Assembly: GCF_000189635.1 (NCBI RefSeq) | Contig: NW_002476088.1 | Coordinates: 1 to 64,000 of the forward strand | Reading direction: 5' to 3' | Length of the DNA: 64,000 nt | DNA from: Tetrahymena thermophila SB210 | Taxonomy: Eukaryota; Ciliophora; Oligohymenophorea; Hymenostomatida; Tetrahymenidae | Part shown: positions 25,211-37,890 of the stretch, piece after piece | Layout: each line of letters begins with the position of its first letter | Position numbering within the stretch: position 1 is the first letter of the stretch | The notes under the pieces: model-generated | Databases searched by the model: none | Seen by the model: the letters and a program-made list of their open reading frames with translations, nothing else | What the model was told of the DNA's origin: nothing | Program-made: the position numbers and the translations under genes

Positions 25211-26568
25211 ATAAATGAACTCTAAGTGATTTATTGCAATTTCTTGTTTTAAATAAATTAATATATGATCAAATTCTTTTAGTTTTAAATTTTATAAATA
25301 ATATGATCAAAAAAGTTGAAAGCTTTTAAATTAGATATTTTATATTTTAAAAACGCAATATCTTTCTTTCAAGTTCATTTCGTTTTTTTTTTTTTGACTC
25401 AAAAAGTAAAAACAATTAAGTTTGGATTAAAAATAAGTTTAAACATTTTTGAATGAATATTACTTTCATTAGTAAAAGCTTAAAAAAATGCAAGTAACTC
25501 TACATAAACAAAAATTAATTTACATAATATTTATTCATTTTCACTATCAAACATGTATTATTATTTTGTGGCTAAATATTATTTAGAGTTAAAAAAAGAA
25601 ATCTAAATAAGAAAAAATCTAATAAAAAAAAGAAATTATTTTTGTAAGTAAAACTAAAAAAAATAGATTTAAAATGAAGAATTTAATTCTTATAAATAAA
25701 TAATAAATAATTAAATCAAGTAATTAATAGTTTTTTTTGTTTAAATAAGAATTTCTTTTTTCAAATATCGAAAATTTAGTTATTAAATAAATAAAAATAT
25801 CAAATTAAGATAACGATTTTTATAAAATTCTAATAAAGTATATTTATATTTCTATATTGTTAAAAGAAAAAAATCACATTTTTAATTACTAATTTTATAT
25901 TTATCAATAATTGGATTTTTCAATTTTTTGGATGTATCTAATATTCATTAAATTAATTTCTATTAAATCCTATTTTGATTAATAATATTTTGATAAAGGT
26001 CATATTATAAGCTAAAGTAGTTTAATTATTAAATAGTTATTTAATAAGTACTTTTTTTATACCTTAAAGTTAAATAATACAAATAATTTTCTTCTTTAAG
26101 AATTTTAGAATATAAATTTTTACTAAGAATTTAAAAATTAATTATTAAAAATTTTTTTTTGTTGATAAAGACTGTTATTTAATTATAAACTAGGAAATTT
26201 AAATACATTAAAAAAAAATATATGTTTACAATTTCATAATTTAATATTTAGTAAAATCTATTAATATTTATCATAAATTATGTAAAATTTAGATTATTTT
26301 TTTGCTGAAATCTAATGAATTTTTTATTACAAAATGTTTGATTATTTAATTTAATTGATTATATATTTAATCTATATATTAATAAATAATCATGAATCCT
26401 AAAATATCTATATTTGATCTTACAATAGATTTATTCAGTAAGTCTGATAAAAAAATTGGCTGAAAGAAAATCAAAATAATCTAATACTGGCATTAAAATT
26501 AATATTAATTATCACAGTGAAAAACATTGATTAAAATTTGATAGTTAAAATTTATTAAAACTGGAAAA
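25211..26568. promoter_or_regulatory. Divergent intergenic region
   Basis: Head-to-head spacer between the secreted coiled-coil gene (minus) and the 692-codon gene (plus). AT-rich with poly-A and poly-T tracts; no element recognised. Confidence 0.4.
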
Positions 26569-28647
26569 ATGAATGGGAATGTAAAATAGTATCAATAATT
26601 AAATAAAAGCATTTAGTAAATATTTTCTTCTACAAAGAGATTAGAACCTCTATCAAAATAACTAAGCAAACATGCTAATGATTATTTGAAGTCAACTTTA
26701 GAGTAAGAAGATAATACTCTTAATATGTAAGAGAGTTAATTGTATGTGTAAAAAATGGATTAAAATTTAATGAATGAGAGATCAGGATTCTAAAATTTTA
26801 AAATGAATATAAAAGATTAAGCTAAAGCAGAAAGACTTTTTAGTGATGAAAGTGCAAGTGACTGTTCTCCTGTTTTGAAACCTTCTTTACCACAAACACC
26901 AACATAAAATAATTAAAATAACTAATTGAAGAACAAAGGCATATCATTTTCAAATCTCAGCAAAACTTATACAAATACAAATGCAAGCTTATCCCCAAAA
27001 ACAACCACTTCAATACCTTAAACTCCTTAAAAATAGAAGCTTGATAAAACACTTCAAAATTATCATACAATTGGTGAAGAAAAAAACATTTATACATAAG
27101 ACAAAAAAAAATATTTCTCACATTTTAGGAATTTTTCCAATCCTTGTATCCTAAACACTAGTTAGTAGGAGTTTGTGGATCAAAATTGTAGAGAAGAATC
27201 TTGCAAGACTAAAAGTTAATTGAAGTAAAATCAAAATTTTTAATCAAATGAAAATTAAAGTGATACAGAAAAAAAAGAATAACTTTAAATAAAATTTACT
27301 AATCCTATGATATAATCCAAGTTTGCTTCTCTGCAATCAACTCCTAAAAATAATTAATAAGATACTAAAAACTAATAGAATCAATAAAATAAAGCAATTA
27401 TTTTGACAAAATCAGAAAATGCATATGGAATACATTTATTTCATAATAGAAATTAACAGAAAAAATAGATGCTTAAGCAATTCTCTATCCAAGAATCATA
27501 AAAAAAAATGAATAAAACAATTTTTAACTTAAATGACATTATACCGAATCTTTATTATATAAATTCTTCATACAAAAATGAAAAAGATTTGTTATAGCTT
27601 ATTGAAAAAAAACAATAACAAATTAAAATGAGTTAAACCGCTAAAGATACCCCTATAAGTATACAGTCCTAATAATTTATTAATATTAAGCAATCTTAAC
27701 CTTCAACAAAAAATTAATTTTAGCATATCTAAAGATAGATTAGATAGAATCGCTCCCCTTAAAATATTTAGAAATAAAATAAAGTAGTTTTCAGTAGTTT
27801 GCTATCTTAAACATTTAATAATAATTTTGAATAATATGATGTGATCGAATCAGGTATAACAAGAAAACTAAAATAAAACATTAGATAAAAAAGCGCTGTT
27901 AGCTAATCTCTTAATAATAGTTAAATTAATACTAAAAACTTCAATTAACAAGTCAGCTTTGAAGATGATTTATAAGAATTAATTTAAAATTATCAGAGCC
28001 CAGGTTGTGATAGCATACTAGGAAATCAAAATTTGTAGAAAAAGCAAGAATAGAAGGGTTAAATCTATTTAATAGATAATAATTAATCAAAAACACCAAA
28101 CCAAAATTTTTTGTATAAAAGCTTGTATCCAACAAAATCTAGCTTAAATAAAAACTATTAGAGTAGTATTCAAAATATATTTTTCAAAGAGTAATCTAAA
28201 AAAATGGAACCTGATGACAGTAATAATGTAAATAAATCAAACAATAGAGCTTCTTCTAATTTAAAAAATATATAAAGTAATTAAATTAATATGAATCCTA
28301 ATTAAAATATGAAGCCAAACGATGAAAAAAATACTAAGTACGTAAAGCTTCTGCTTAAAATGGAAAAGAATTAGCAAATTGAATAATTTAAAATGATGAA
28401 TAAAAATTAATCTTTTGCAATGAAAAATAAAGAAGACTAAGTAGAAAAGTTATATAACTTTTCCAAAAATTAAATAAATAAAAATCATTAAGATACATAG
28501 AGTTAAAAAATATTAGTTAAGCAAAATAATCCTTTCTAATTGCTTTCATCACCAACTCAAGCTTAGCATTAATATAATTATATATTAAAAAAAGACTTAC
28601 TTTTTAATAAATTTCTGGAGCAAGAAAAACTAAAATTAAAATAATGA
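26569..28647 (+). CDS. Unknown Q/N/S-rich protein
   Basis: Intronless, 692 codons, open from ATG 26569 to TGA 28645-28647 only with the ciliate code. About a third of residues are Gln, Asn or Lys. Many Gln are written TAA or TAG. No signal peptide, membrane segment or known domain is visible. Short SP/TP motifs occur in the first 150 residues (for example LPQTPT and SLSPKTT). The C-terminal third (about residues 585-692) has charged helix-forming stretches. The following gene has the same orientation and similar composition, so the two could be distant relatives, though I saw no clear shared segment. Confidence 0.75.
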
Positions 28648-29851
28648 GTTTTTGAAATTAACACCATAATTTTAAAACTAATCAAAAAAAGTTTTTAAAT
28701 TATTATTCTATAAATTTTCCATAATATTATCTTTAAAAACAAATAAATAAGTTTATCTAATAAACATATTTTTTTACAATTATTTCAAAATCAAGCATTA
28801 TATTTATCTAAATGTTGTCGAAATAATTTTTATTTTAAAGCTGAATGATAAAATCATTTCTTTCATATTTTGAAAATTAAACCTATCTTATAAAAATAAA
28901 CATTAAATAGATATTTTTAAAATGTCTACTTCTTCATGTTCGTGAATATAAGTATATTTATTATAAATTTTCAAATCTTATAAATTAAAAATACTTGGAA
29001 ATTGCTTTAGAATAATGTAATTTTTATTAATTAATAAATAAATTTAATTAATCCTTTAATACTTAGAAATTAACTCTAAAGATTATTAATTATATTTTAA
29101 ATTTATATATTCAGAAATCGTTTTGTTCATATTTTGAAAATTAAATTTATCTAATAAAAATTGTGGTAATTGGGTTTATATTTTAAAAATTTTTAATTCT
29201 TCATTTTTATTCTTAGATTTTTGTTTAATTACTTGTTTTTTTGTGAAATATTAGAATATTTATAATTATTTTCAAATTTTATAAATTACAATACTAGATA
29301 ATATTTTTAAATCATTGATTAATTATGAAATGATAAATCTAATTGAGCTTTTAATCTTTTTAAACTACTTCTAAAGCAGATTCATTATTTAATAAAATAA
29401 ATTTCGAATAAAATTTTTAGGTTTTTCTTTATTGATAGATTAATTAAGAAAATAGATTTTTTTTAAATTGAAATTTAAAAATTTTGATTGAAATATTTAA
29501 AGATTTGTATTACTCTTTAATTAAATTTGTTAAACTCAAAAAAAATTGATTGATTGATTCAGAAAAAATATTTGAGTAAAATTACATAATGAATGGTAAA
29601 TTGAATTATTAGGAATATTCAATATCTTTTGTTAAATATAGAACTAATTTTTCAAATATATTTATGTTACTGATCATAATCTATTTAACAAATAATTCTT
29701 GATATGAACAAGCATCACTAAAATAAAATATTCAAAGTTATTATATTTATTAAAAATTATTATTTTAAATATTATAAGTTAGTGATAATTTTTGAGTTAG
29801 AAATAGTACAAGTGAATTCTTAAATTAATTTTTTGAACATAAATTTTGATT
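28648..29851. other. AT-rich intergenic region
   Basis: 1.2 kb between two same-strand genes, low complexity, no feature recognised. Confidence 0.5.
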
Positions 29852-31186
29852 ATGATTGATTCTTAAAGTGAAGTAGAATATGCTGAAATAGGATTTCAAA
29901 CTGATGAAAACAGTATTGATCAATATGATTAACTCGAATCTTACTTTAATCCTACTTATTACTTAAACTAAGAGTTTCTTTTAAATGAGCTATTTTCAGA
30001 TTCTAATGAAGTAAACGAAACAAAAAATAACCCTAAGATTCACTCTCATAGCTTGGGAAATTTAGAAGATTTTTAATCAATTTAAGTGCAAGGCCGTCCA
30101 TAAACTTTTAATTTTTAAATGCTTGATAAGTACGCAGAAGTAAACTAACAAGCTAAAAAACAAACAATGAATATAGGGTAGTTATATATGCAATAGTTGG
30201 AAAAATAAGCTTAGACATTAAAAAAAATAGAATTAAAATTTGCTGTAAATAATGATGAGAGTTAATTTAATCTAAAAAAAGGTTAAAGCATGGGGAAAAT
30301 ACCTATAAAAACAAGTTTGCTAGAATTAGATACTTCTTCTTAACCACAAGCTAACTAGGAATTGAAAAGAGCAAGTTGCTAAAATTATTTTTTAGACTAT
30401 AAAAGCAATAGTAGTATAAGATTTTATGGTAGAAATGATGAAAATATGAGCTAAAAATACAATTCTTAATAACTTTGTTAAACTAATACATTTAATGAAC
30501 ATGCATATATTAAATAGAAATATAAAGGGATAAGCTAACATTCTGCTAATAATTTAGCTTATTAAGAAGAAAATACTACTAAATCTCCAAACAAGAAACA
30601 AATAGTGATTTCGAAAAATATAAGAGCAATGTCTTCTAATTAATAATTTAGATAAAGCTTTCATTATATTAAGTAAGAAGATACAAATAGTCTATAATAA
30701 AACACCAATAATTAACTTAGTATGCTCAAAAGCATGTTTTCAGATTTTCAATAAGAAATTAAATAAAGAGAAATAAATACAGCCATTGATTTAAATAATT
30801 TGCAAGAACAAAAGGCAGAACAGCCAAACAAACCTATTAATCTAACAAATATATTAAATTTGCAAAATTAATTAAAATAAAATCAAAAATCGATTACTGT
30901 TTCTCGGATACCAATCTAATAGTAATAAAAATAGAAGGAGATAGTTAGATAAAGACAAATTCATTCTTCTAAAAAATAATCTTTTGGAAAGTTAATTTAA
31001 TAATAAATTGATAGCAAATTTTAACAAAATCTGACATCTAATTAATCTGAAAATAACATATAGAATTAATATAATTAATAATAAAGCTAGTTATAGAAGT
31101 ATTAAAATTCTCAAAATCTAGGTATTTAGAATTAAAAGCTATTAAGCAATCACAACAAAAATAACTCTGTATCATGCTTAAATTGA
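29852..31186 (+). CDS. Unknown Q/N-rich protein
   Basis: Intronless, 444 codons. The first 70 residues are acidic (Glu/Asp-rich, with QTDENSIDQYDQ), the rest is basic and extremely Q/N-rich with no hydrophobic segments. A short possible amphipathic segment QLSMLKSMFSDFQQEIKQRE lies at about residues 290-310. No family recognised. It ends 99 bp before the left arm of the perfect inverted repeat at 31286. Confidence 0.72.
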
Positions 31187-31632
31187 AATAAAAACTTTTA
31201 TAATATAATATAATTAAAAAATAAAATGCTTAGTTAATATAATATTGTATAAACTATAATTTAAATATTTGCTATTAATTACCATTATATAGTAGATAAG
31301 GGGAATTATTGCCGGTCAACCAATATAAAGAACCATAAAACCAAAAATTTAACGTAAGTTAAATTTTTGGTTTTATGGTTCTTTATATTGGTTGACCGGC
31401 AATAATTCCCCTTATCTACTATATACCATTAAATCAAGTAATTATAAACAAATCAATTTTCAAACTTAAATTTTATTAAAAATTAAACAAATTTTTTACT
31501 AATAATAAACAACAAAGAATTTAAGGCAAATAATTTGCCTAAAATAATAAATTAAAAATATTAATAATAAGGTAAATATTTATTTTAGATAATAAACTCA
31601 TTTACGACATAATTCTATTTGGTTGATATATG
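31187..31632. other. Convergent intergenic region
   Basis: Tail-to-tail spacer between a plus-strand and a minus-strand gene. Besides the hairpin at 31286-31425 it is plain AT-rich DNA. Confidence 0.6.
31286..31425. repeat. Perfect 68-bp inverted repeat with 4-nt loop
   Basis: Left arm 31286-31353, loop GTAA 31354-31357, right arm 31358-31425; the arms are exactly complementary over all 68 positions. The arms are less AT-rich than the surroundings and include TTGCCGGTCAACC. The word TACCATTA occurs at both outer edges (31280-31287 and 31424-31431), which could be a target-site duplication. RNA read from either strand would fold into a long duplex. Confidence 0.97.
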
Positions 31633-33279
31633 TCATTAAAAATGAAGATGCTCAGTAAAATCTTAGCACATGTTGCAATAATATATCAAAGAATCATAGT
31701 CTTCATAAATATATCTGTTAAGAAATTTGCAAGCCTTACAATAATATCCTGACTCTTATTTATTGTTAATTTGCTTTTATTATAATTTTTAGGTATCTTT
31801 ATCAATCTATATTTATTTATTAAAAGGTTCGATTTGTTACTAAGTATTAATATATTATTTAAGATTTATTTCATTCAATATTTCTTATTTTTCATCAAGT
31901 TACTCTTATAATTTTTTAATAATTTTGCTATTTTCTAAAATTATCTTTTCTAATTTTTCAATTTTATTTAGCTGTTCTTTAAATTTATTTTCCATGATTT
32001 CAAATTACTTTAAAGGTTTTTTTTATTAGCATTTTATATATTTTTCAAATTCTTCTTCTTCTTTGATAATGGGAAAGTATTTGTCTTGAGCTATTTAAGT
32101 CCACAATATTTAAAAACACTGCAAATCCTTGAGGCTATCTAAATGAAGGTACTTTTCTTCTAAGTATGTTTCATTAAATAAGCTTTCTAAATTTAACTCA
32201 ACATCTAAAATCCCTTTAAATCTTAAGAGTATTTCATACAAATCTATAAATTAAGTTTGTTCAGGAACCATGAATTATTTAATAGTTTATTGAAAAAAAT
32301 CTTTGTAAGCAAATTAATCTGATTAGCTCATAATTTTAATTATTTCTTCTTAATCATTTTCTTCTTTGAAAGTATTTTAGCTAGATATTAAATTACAAAA
32401 TAGCTTCCCTAAGCTCATACATTATTTTGTATAACCTTATTTAATTTTTGGATTTACAAGTGCTTTATTTAATATCTTCTATAAAATATCTTAATTTTCT
32501 TAATTGTATACAAAACTTAGTTTTTATAAATCATCAAGAAGTCCTTAATTTTCTTAGATGATATCTTTTTATTCCTTAGTTTCATTTTTTAGATAAATAT
32601 TTGGTTTTTCATTATATTCTAAAAACATATTTTCTAGTTTATTCATGCCTGTTTCATTTTCTATCTAGAAAATACAAATTTTAGCATTATTATTATAGTC
32701 TAAAAATATATTTTCTAATTTGATATTTGGTAAGAATATTCCCAGTTTGTTAGCTTAAACTACTCCTTCAAGAATGTCTTTTAAATACTTTATAATAGAA
32801 TTTTCAGTTAATTTTTCTTTGTTTATTAGACATAAAATATTTTCTTAGATCCCAGTTATGCTTATATAATGGTATTAGTATCCTTCAAAGTCGTCGAGGT
32901 ATGAGCAATTATAGAATGAACCAACAAGTTTTTTATAAAGATATATCAGCTTTTAACAGTAAGTTTTTTTATTTTCTAAGAGATTTCCAATTTGATCTTT
33001 GATTCTTATAGCTAAAATAGTATATATGATATCACTCTTCTTTGAGTTTAAAATAAAATCCTCCTACTAATCAGCACTTAATATTTTAAATTAAGTAAAT
33101 TCAAGCTCTTAAAGTTCATTTTAAATAATATCAAAGTTTAATTAATTTTTTAAAAATTAATTTTTATCAGTCTAGAAAGTAGGCCTAATAATTTAAATGT
33201 TATTTTTCAAAATAAATTGCTTATTTTTATTTTTGCTTTCTAAATGGTTCAAAAGCCAGTCATATTAGGAATTTGACAT
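31633..33279 (-). CDS. Pseudokinase-like protein with C-terminal coiled coil and CxxC pair
   Basis: Intronless, 548 codons. The middle (about residues 150-230) aligns by eye with the C-lobe of protein kinases: a helix KYLKDILEGVVQANKLGI, then LPNIKLENIFLDYNNNAKI where active kinases have HRDxKxxNhLh. Here the catalytic HRD is LPN, and the DFG that should follow is FQIE, so phosphotransfer is unlikely. Residues about 425-485 are a coiled coil (EQLNKIEKLEKIILE). The last 40 residues have CKAC and CNMC pairs that could hold a zinc ion. There is no membrane segment. Many ciliate proteins pair kinase-like folds with coiled coils, but this combination is not one I can name. It is head-to-head with the gene at 34679. 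Confidence 0.7.
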
Positions 33280-33706
33280 TTATTTAACTTAAAAATTTAA
33301 ATTTATTTTTTTTAATTACAAAATATAATTATCATTTCATAGATACCAACATTTCTTTTTAAAGAATCGAAATCGAACTCATCAGTAAAAAATTGAATCA
33401 GAATAATCTTTTGAATTAATTATTTTTTCTGAGTAGATTTTATTAATATTTTCTTATCTATCAAATTTATGAAATAGAGGTTTTTGATAAATAAAATTTT
33501 CAATTCTTTTCTAGAAACAAAAAACAAATTATTTAAGATAATAAATAAAATAATACATTTTATTTCATTAAATTGTTTTTTTAAATAAGTCTGATAATAA
33601 TAAAAATTTTAAACTTAAAAATAAGAAAAATATTAAAAATTTATAATTTAAAATGAAGAATCTATTAAAATTTATTTTATTTCATTTAATAGATATATTT
33701 AAATAT

Positions 33707-33737
<31 letters not shown>

Positions 33738-34678
33738 TAGAGATATTTATGAAGTAGAACATTTATGTAAAATATGTGAGATATTAATGAAATTGAATCG
33801 AAAATTAAATTTTTAATTTAATTATAAAACACTTTTAAGCCAATCTATAATAATAAAATATTCTTAAAATATGCAATATTAAAAATTAGAAGCAAGTTCC
33901 ATTATTTAATTATTATCAAATAAGTATTTATAAATACAGCTTATAATGATTTGAAGATTGAATTATTTAAAAAATTAATTTTTATTCTATTAAAAATATA
34001 AAATCTTATCTTTATATAAAAAAATAGATATTTTAAGTAGAAAATTTATGTAAATTAGAAGCATTAAAAGTTGTTTCAAAAATTAAATTTTAAATTCAAA
34101 TTAATTGTCAAATGATTTTAATATTTTATTAAGCACATACCAATCTATTTCAATTATTTAATCTTAAGAAAAGTGAAAATTAAAAATTACGAGCAAATTA
34201 TTTAATTGCAATCAAAGTAATTATTAATAAATGCAGTTTAAAGTAATGATTTGATTTTGAAATTTATTTTAATATTTACTTAAATTTAAAATAAAAAATC
34301 CTACTCAATTTAAATTATTTAGAATTTATACTTTTATAATTGACAAGCAAAATATTTTTTTATTTATGGGACTAACTGTATTTTTTAGTATTTAATTCAA
34401 TAATTAAAAGAAAGATTAAAATCTATTTCAGAGAAATACTGATTGATCAAAATTTAAGATATAATTAATTGATGGTTTAAAATAGAAGAAATTATCTACA
34501 ATATAGATATTTGTATTTTTTTTTTCATGCTTTTAATTTAAAAAAAGGCATATGTAATTAGGATTTTAACATTAATGTAAATTTTAAGAGTAATAATTAT
34601 GATTTGCAAATATTAATTTAATTTAATTTAAACAATATATTAATTAAAAAAATCAGTAATTATTATTAATAGTAAGTA
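33280..34678. promoter_or_regulatory. Divergent intergenic region with a GATA-type microsatellite
   Basis: Head-to-head spacer. It contains a TAGA tetranucleotide run at about 33710-33740 and is otherwise AT-rich low-complexity DNA. Confidence 0.5.
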
Positions 34679-37067
34679 ATGAGTTAGATTGATAAGTATT
34701 TGTTTGCTAATACAAGTAAAGTTTCAAGTAAAAAGGAAAATGAAAGCTATAAGCTTTCTAAGTCAAGCAATTAATCTCCTATTAATATGAGTAGAAAAAC
34801 GTCTATAACTCCTACTAAAACTCGCGAAACTTCTCCTTTTTCAGTAATTAGAATATCATTCAATTAAAAATATATTTAACAAACATTTTTAATTAGAATA
34901 AATTTTACAACAGAACATATGAAAGAGATGAAATAAAACGATTAAGGGAAGAAAATGTAAAATAATTTTCTAAATTTTTTACATTTATTTATAATTTAAT
35001 TAAATAATAGGAAATGAAACATATTAATGATCTCTCTTAAACCAAAAAATTGAGCCAAAATTCATACAGGATTCTATGTAAATAGCTTGAAGAGAAATTA
35101 GCTCTTGAGATATAAAAATTGGATATGCAGGAAACGAAAAAGCTAAGTTTTGAGCAAATAGGCAGACTTTTGACAGTATTTGAAGTATTTGATGCAATTT
35201 AATATAATGAATAATCAGAATGTAATATTTAAGTAAACAAAATTTGAATTTTTTAAAAGCATTATTATAAATTATTAAGTGATGAATTAAGAAATATTTT
35301 ACAGTCAGGAAAGCCATATTGTTAGCAGAAGAGATGAAGAAGTAATATATTTAACTTATTTGTTTATTTTATTTATTTTGTATCATTTAAAGAATATAAT
35401 TTATAGTTTAGCTTATTTTAAGAATAGCAATTTAAAAATTTTTTAAATTTAAATTTAATGAAAATATAGATGGAATTTCACGAATAAATTTGGATGATAC
35501 TTAGCAACTATGAAAAAGATGGATAATATGTTTAAGCAGATTTTGTATTTGCTATTTTAAGATTGTTGTTTGACCCAGCATAGCTAAAAGTAGACTAACA
35601 AGAAACATTATTTACCCACTACATTTTAAAGTAGTTCCCTAATACAAACGACAAAAAATAGAAGTTTATAAAAGAGATTCAGGGTCAATAGTACATGCCT
35701 TGGAGTACTAAATAATTTATCCACAAATATCGTAAGTTGATTATGACAAGAGTTTCAAAAGTCTAATTAGGATAAATGAGAGAAAAAGCTCACTAAGAAT
35801 TGCTAAACTCTACATAGTATTCTTATAAGCCTCAAATAAATGAAAAATCTAAAATTTTAGACGAGTTAAACAGGTCTAAGCTATAATTAGACCATTTATT
35901 ATTTAGTAAAGGTAAAATTATTCAAATATAAATAAAAAATTATTTATTTTTTTTCATTCTATAAAAGACGGTGAAAACAAATAGAAAGGAACAAGCAGAT
36001 CTCCAACACCAGACAGAATAGTTCTCCTACACTAAAAAAATGAAATAAAAAACAATAAAATAAAACAGCAATAAGAAATTATAAAATAAAATGTATATTT
36101 ACAAAAATAATTAGAAACAAAATGTATTTATTTATTTTTTATAATTTTCAAGGAGTTAAAGTAGTGCACTTTTCACCCATAAACAAATCATAATAGTATT
36201 AATGCTAGCAGAGCACACTCTAAGTCTCCTAACCGCTCTTAGTCATAAAAATCATTTGACACAGAAAATACTGATAGAGTCTTTGAAAGATTATATTCTT
36301 AGAGAAGCATTTTACCAGATAAAAATGAAGTTGAATAGAGAAGAAAATAATTAGAAGAATAAAAAGAGCAAGAATAGCTCAGATAATGTACATTCTAACC
36401 ATAGTTAACTACTTACTCTCCTAACAACAGAAGTAAAAGTCCTAATGGATTTGATAGAACAGTAGGAAGACTTCGTTTGGGACATTAAAAGCATGTTGAA
36501 CACTAGCAAAAACTGGAATTGTAATTTCTTTATCTTAATTGTATATTTTTGAAAGCTAATAAATATATTAATTAAATAGCAAACCTGCTGGGGAAGGCTA
36601 TGAGTAAAAGTAAAAATAAAAATTTAATCCTCCTGAAATGCTTGGGAGAAATGAAGCCAAATATAAACCTTTTATTGTACTAGACATAAATGTTAGACCT
36701 GGCAAGTAAAAAATAATTACTTCTGAAAACAAATTTTAATTTTTAAATTTAAAAAAGAAATGGTAGAATAGGTATCTGCGAAGGAGATAATCCAGTAACT
36801 TTAGCAAAAAATTTTTCTAAGGCTTATGACTTGGATTAAGATATGGAAGAAACTGTTTTGGAGATCATTTAGCAATAAATATAAAATTATTACAGTAAGA
36901 AGCAATTAAAATCAGTTAAATCCTCATCATAAATCTAGAATAGCCAATAAATATACTAAAATAAAACAACTTATACACAACGTGATGAAAATTATTACAA
37001 TGATAATGATGACAGTAATTCTTAATATTATAGCTAAACTCATCACAGTTATGCTTCATATTCATGA
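34679..37067 (+). CDS. Probable cilium/basal-body associated protein
   Basis: Nine exons, 622 codons; introns 34844-34896, 34957-35010, 35222-35279, 35342-35469, 35912-35967, 36093-36152, 36521-36579 and 36706-36757. Ordered parts: a Ser/Thr-rich head; coiled coil (about 60-130); a helical EF-hand-like region (about 155-250) ending in PWSTKQFIHKYRKLI; three TFxPQ/YKPQ-type motifs (YKPQINEKS, CTFHPQTNHNS, CTFQPQLTTYS); and a conserved C-terminal module FIVLDINVRPGKNGRIGI followed by EGD. Repeated xFxPQIN motifs are common in flagellar and centriolar proteins of protists, which is why I place it there. No enzyme motif. It is convergent with the LC4-like gene, itself a likely axonemal component. 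Confidence 0.72.
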
Positions 37068-37890
37068 TCAAAAACACTTAAATAATTTTATTTACGTAAG
37101 TAAAACTGCATTCAATCAAAAAACTATTAAAAAACTAAATATGACTTCAATCAAATAACAGAAATATAAAATTGTATTAAACAAGAATCATTTCTGTAAT
37201 CATAAATGAATATGAATTAATAAATAAATAAATAATAATTAATCAACTCTTCAAAAATCAGATAATAAAAAATATAAAATATATAACTAAACTAAATATT
37301 TTAACTAATAATATATTTCATAATTCTACTTTAATTCTAATTTATTAAATTTGTGTGCTTTAATCTATCCATTAATTATATTTCTCTAAATATTTCTTGC
37401 CAGCTGCCATCTTATATATAAAAATCATATTAATAAAATATCATATTTCTCTTCATTTAAAGAATGAAAATATACCACTTAAAAATATAGATACATTCAT
37501 CATAGTTATACCTCCCACTCATGATGAAAGAACACTCAAAGTTTATTTTAAAAATTAAAGCAATTGAAGTACTGAATATGACTTCAAAGATAAATGATAA
37601 ATTACAAAATTGTATTTAAAAGTAGCATTTCTGTAAAAATGAATAAAAAATAAGTGTATAAATAAATAAAATATAATTTATCAACTCTTAAAAATCAGAT
37701 AATAAAAATATAAATAACTAAACTATAAATTTTAACTAATATATTTCATAATTCTACTTTAATTATAACTTATTAAATTTTTATGTTTTAATCTGCCCAT
37801 TAGTTACATTTCTTAAAATAATATTTCTAGTTAACTACCAGCATAACTATACAAAAAAAAATCCAAAGAATTGAAATTATCTATTCCCCT
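37068..37890. repeat. Convergent spacer containing a duplicated segment
   Basis: Bases about 37138-37405 and 37575-37845 are imperfect copies (shared words include AATATGACTTCAA, AATTGTATT, AAATCAGATAATAAAA and TTTCATAATTCTACTTTAAT). The second copy directly precedes the 3' end of the LC4-like gene. Sequence between the copies (about 37430-37500) resembles the last exon end of that gene on the minus strand (TCTTCATTTAAAGAATGAAA against CCTTCATTTAGAGAGTAAAG), but it no longer codes. Confidence 0.7.

Noticed and set aside
31296-31415. Palindrome as a tRNA, snoRNA or terminator hairpin
   Set aside because: No tRNA boxes or cloverleaf. The stem is far longer and perfectly paired compared with such RNAs, and hairpin terminators are not used by eukaryotic protein genes.
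35024-35317. Minus-strand open frame
   Set aside because: Antisense to exons of the cilium-type gene.
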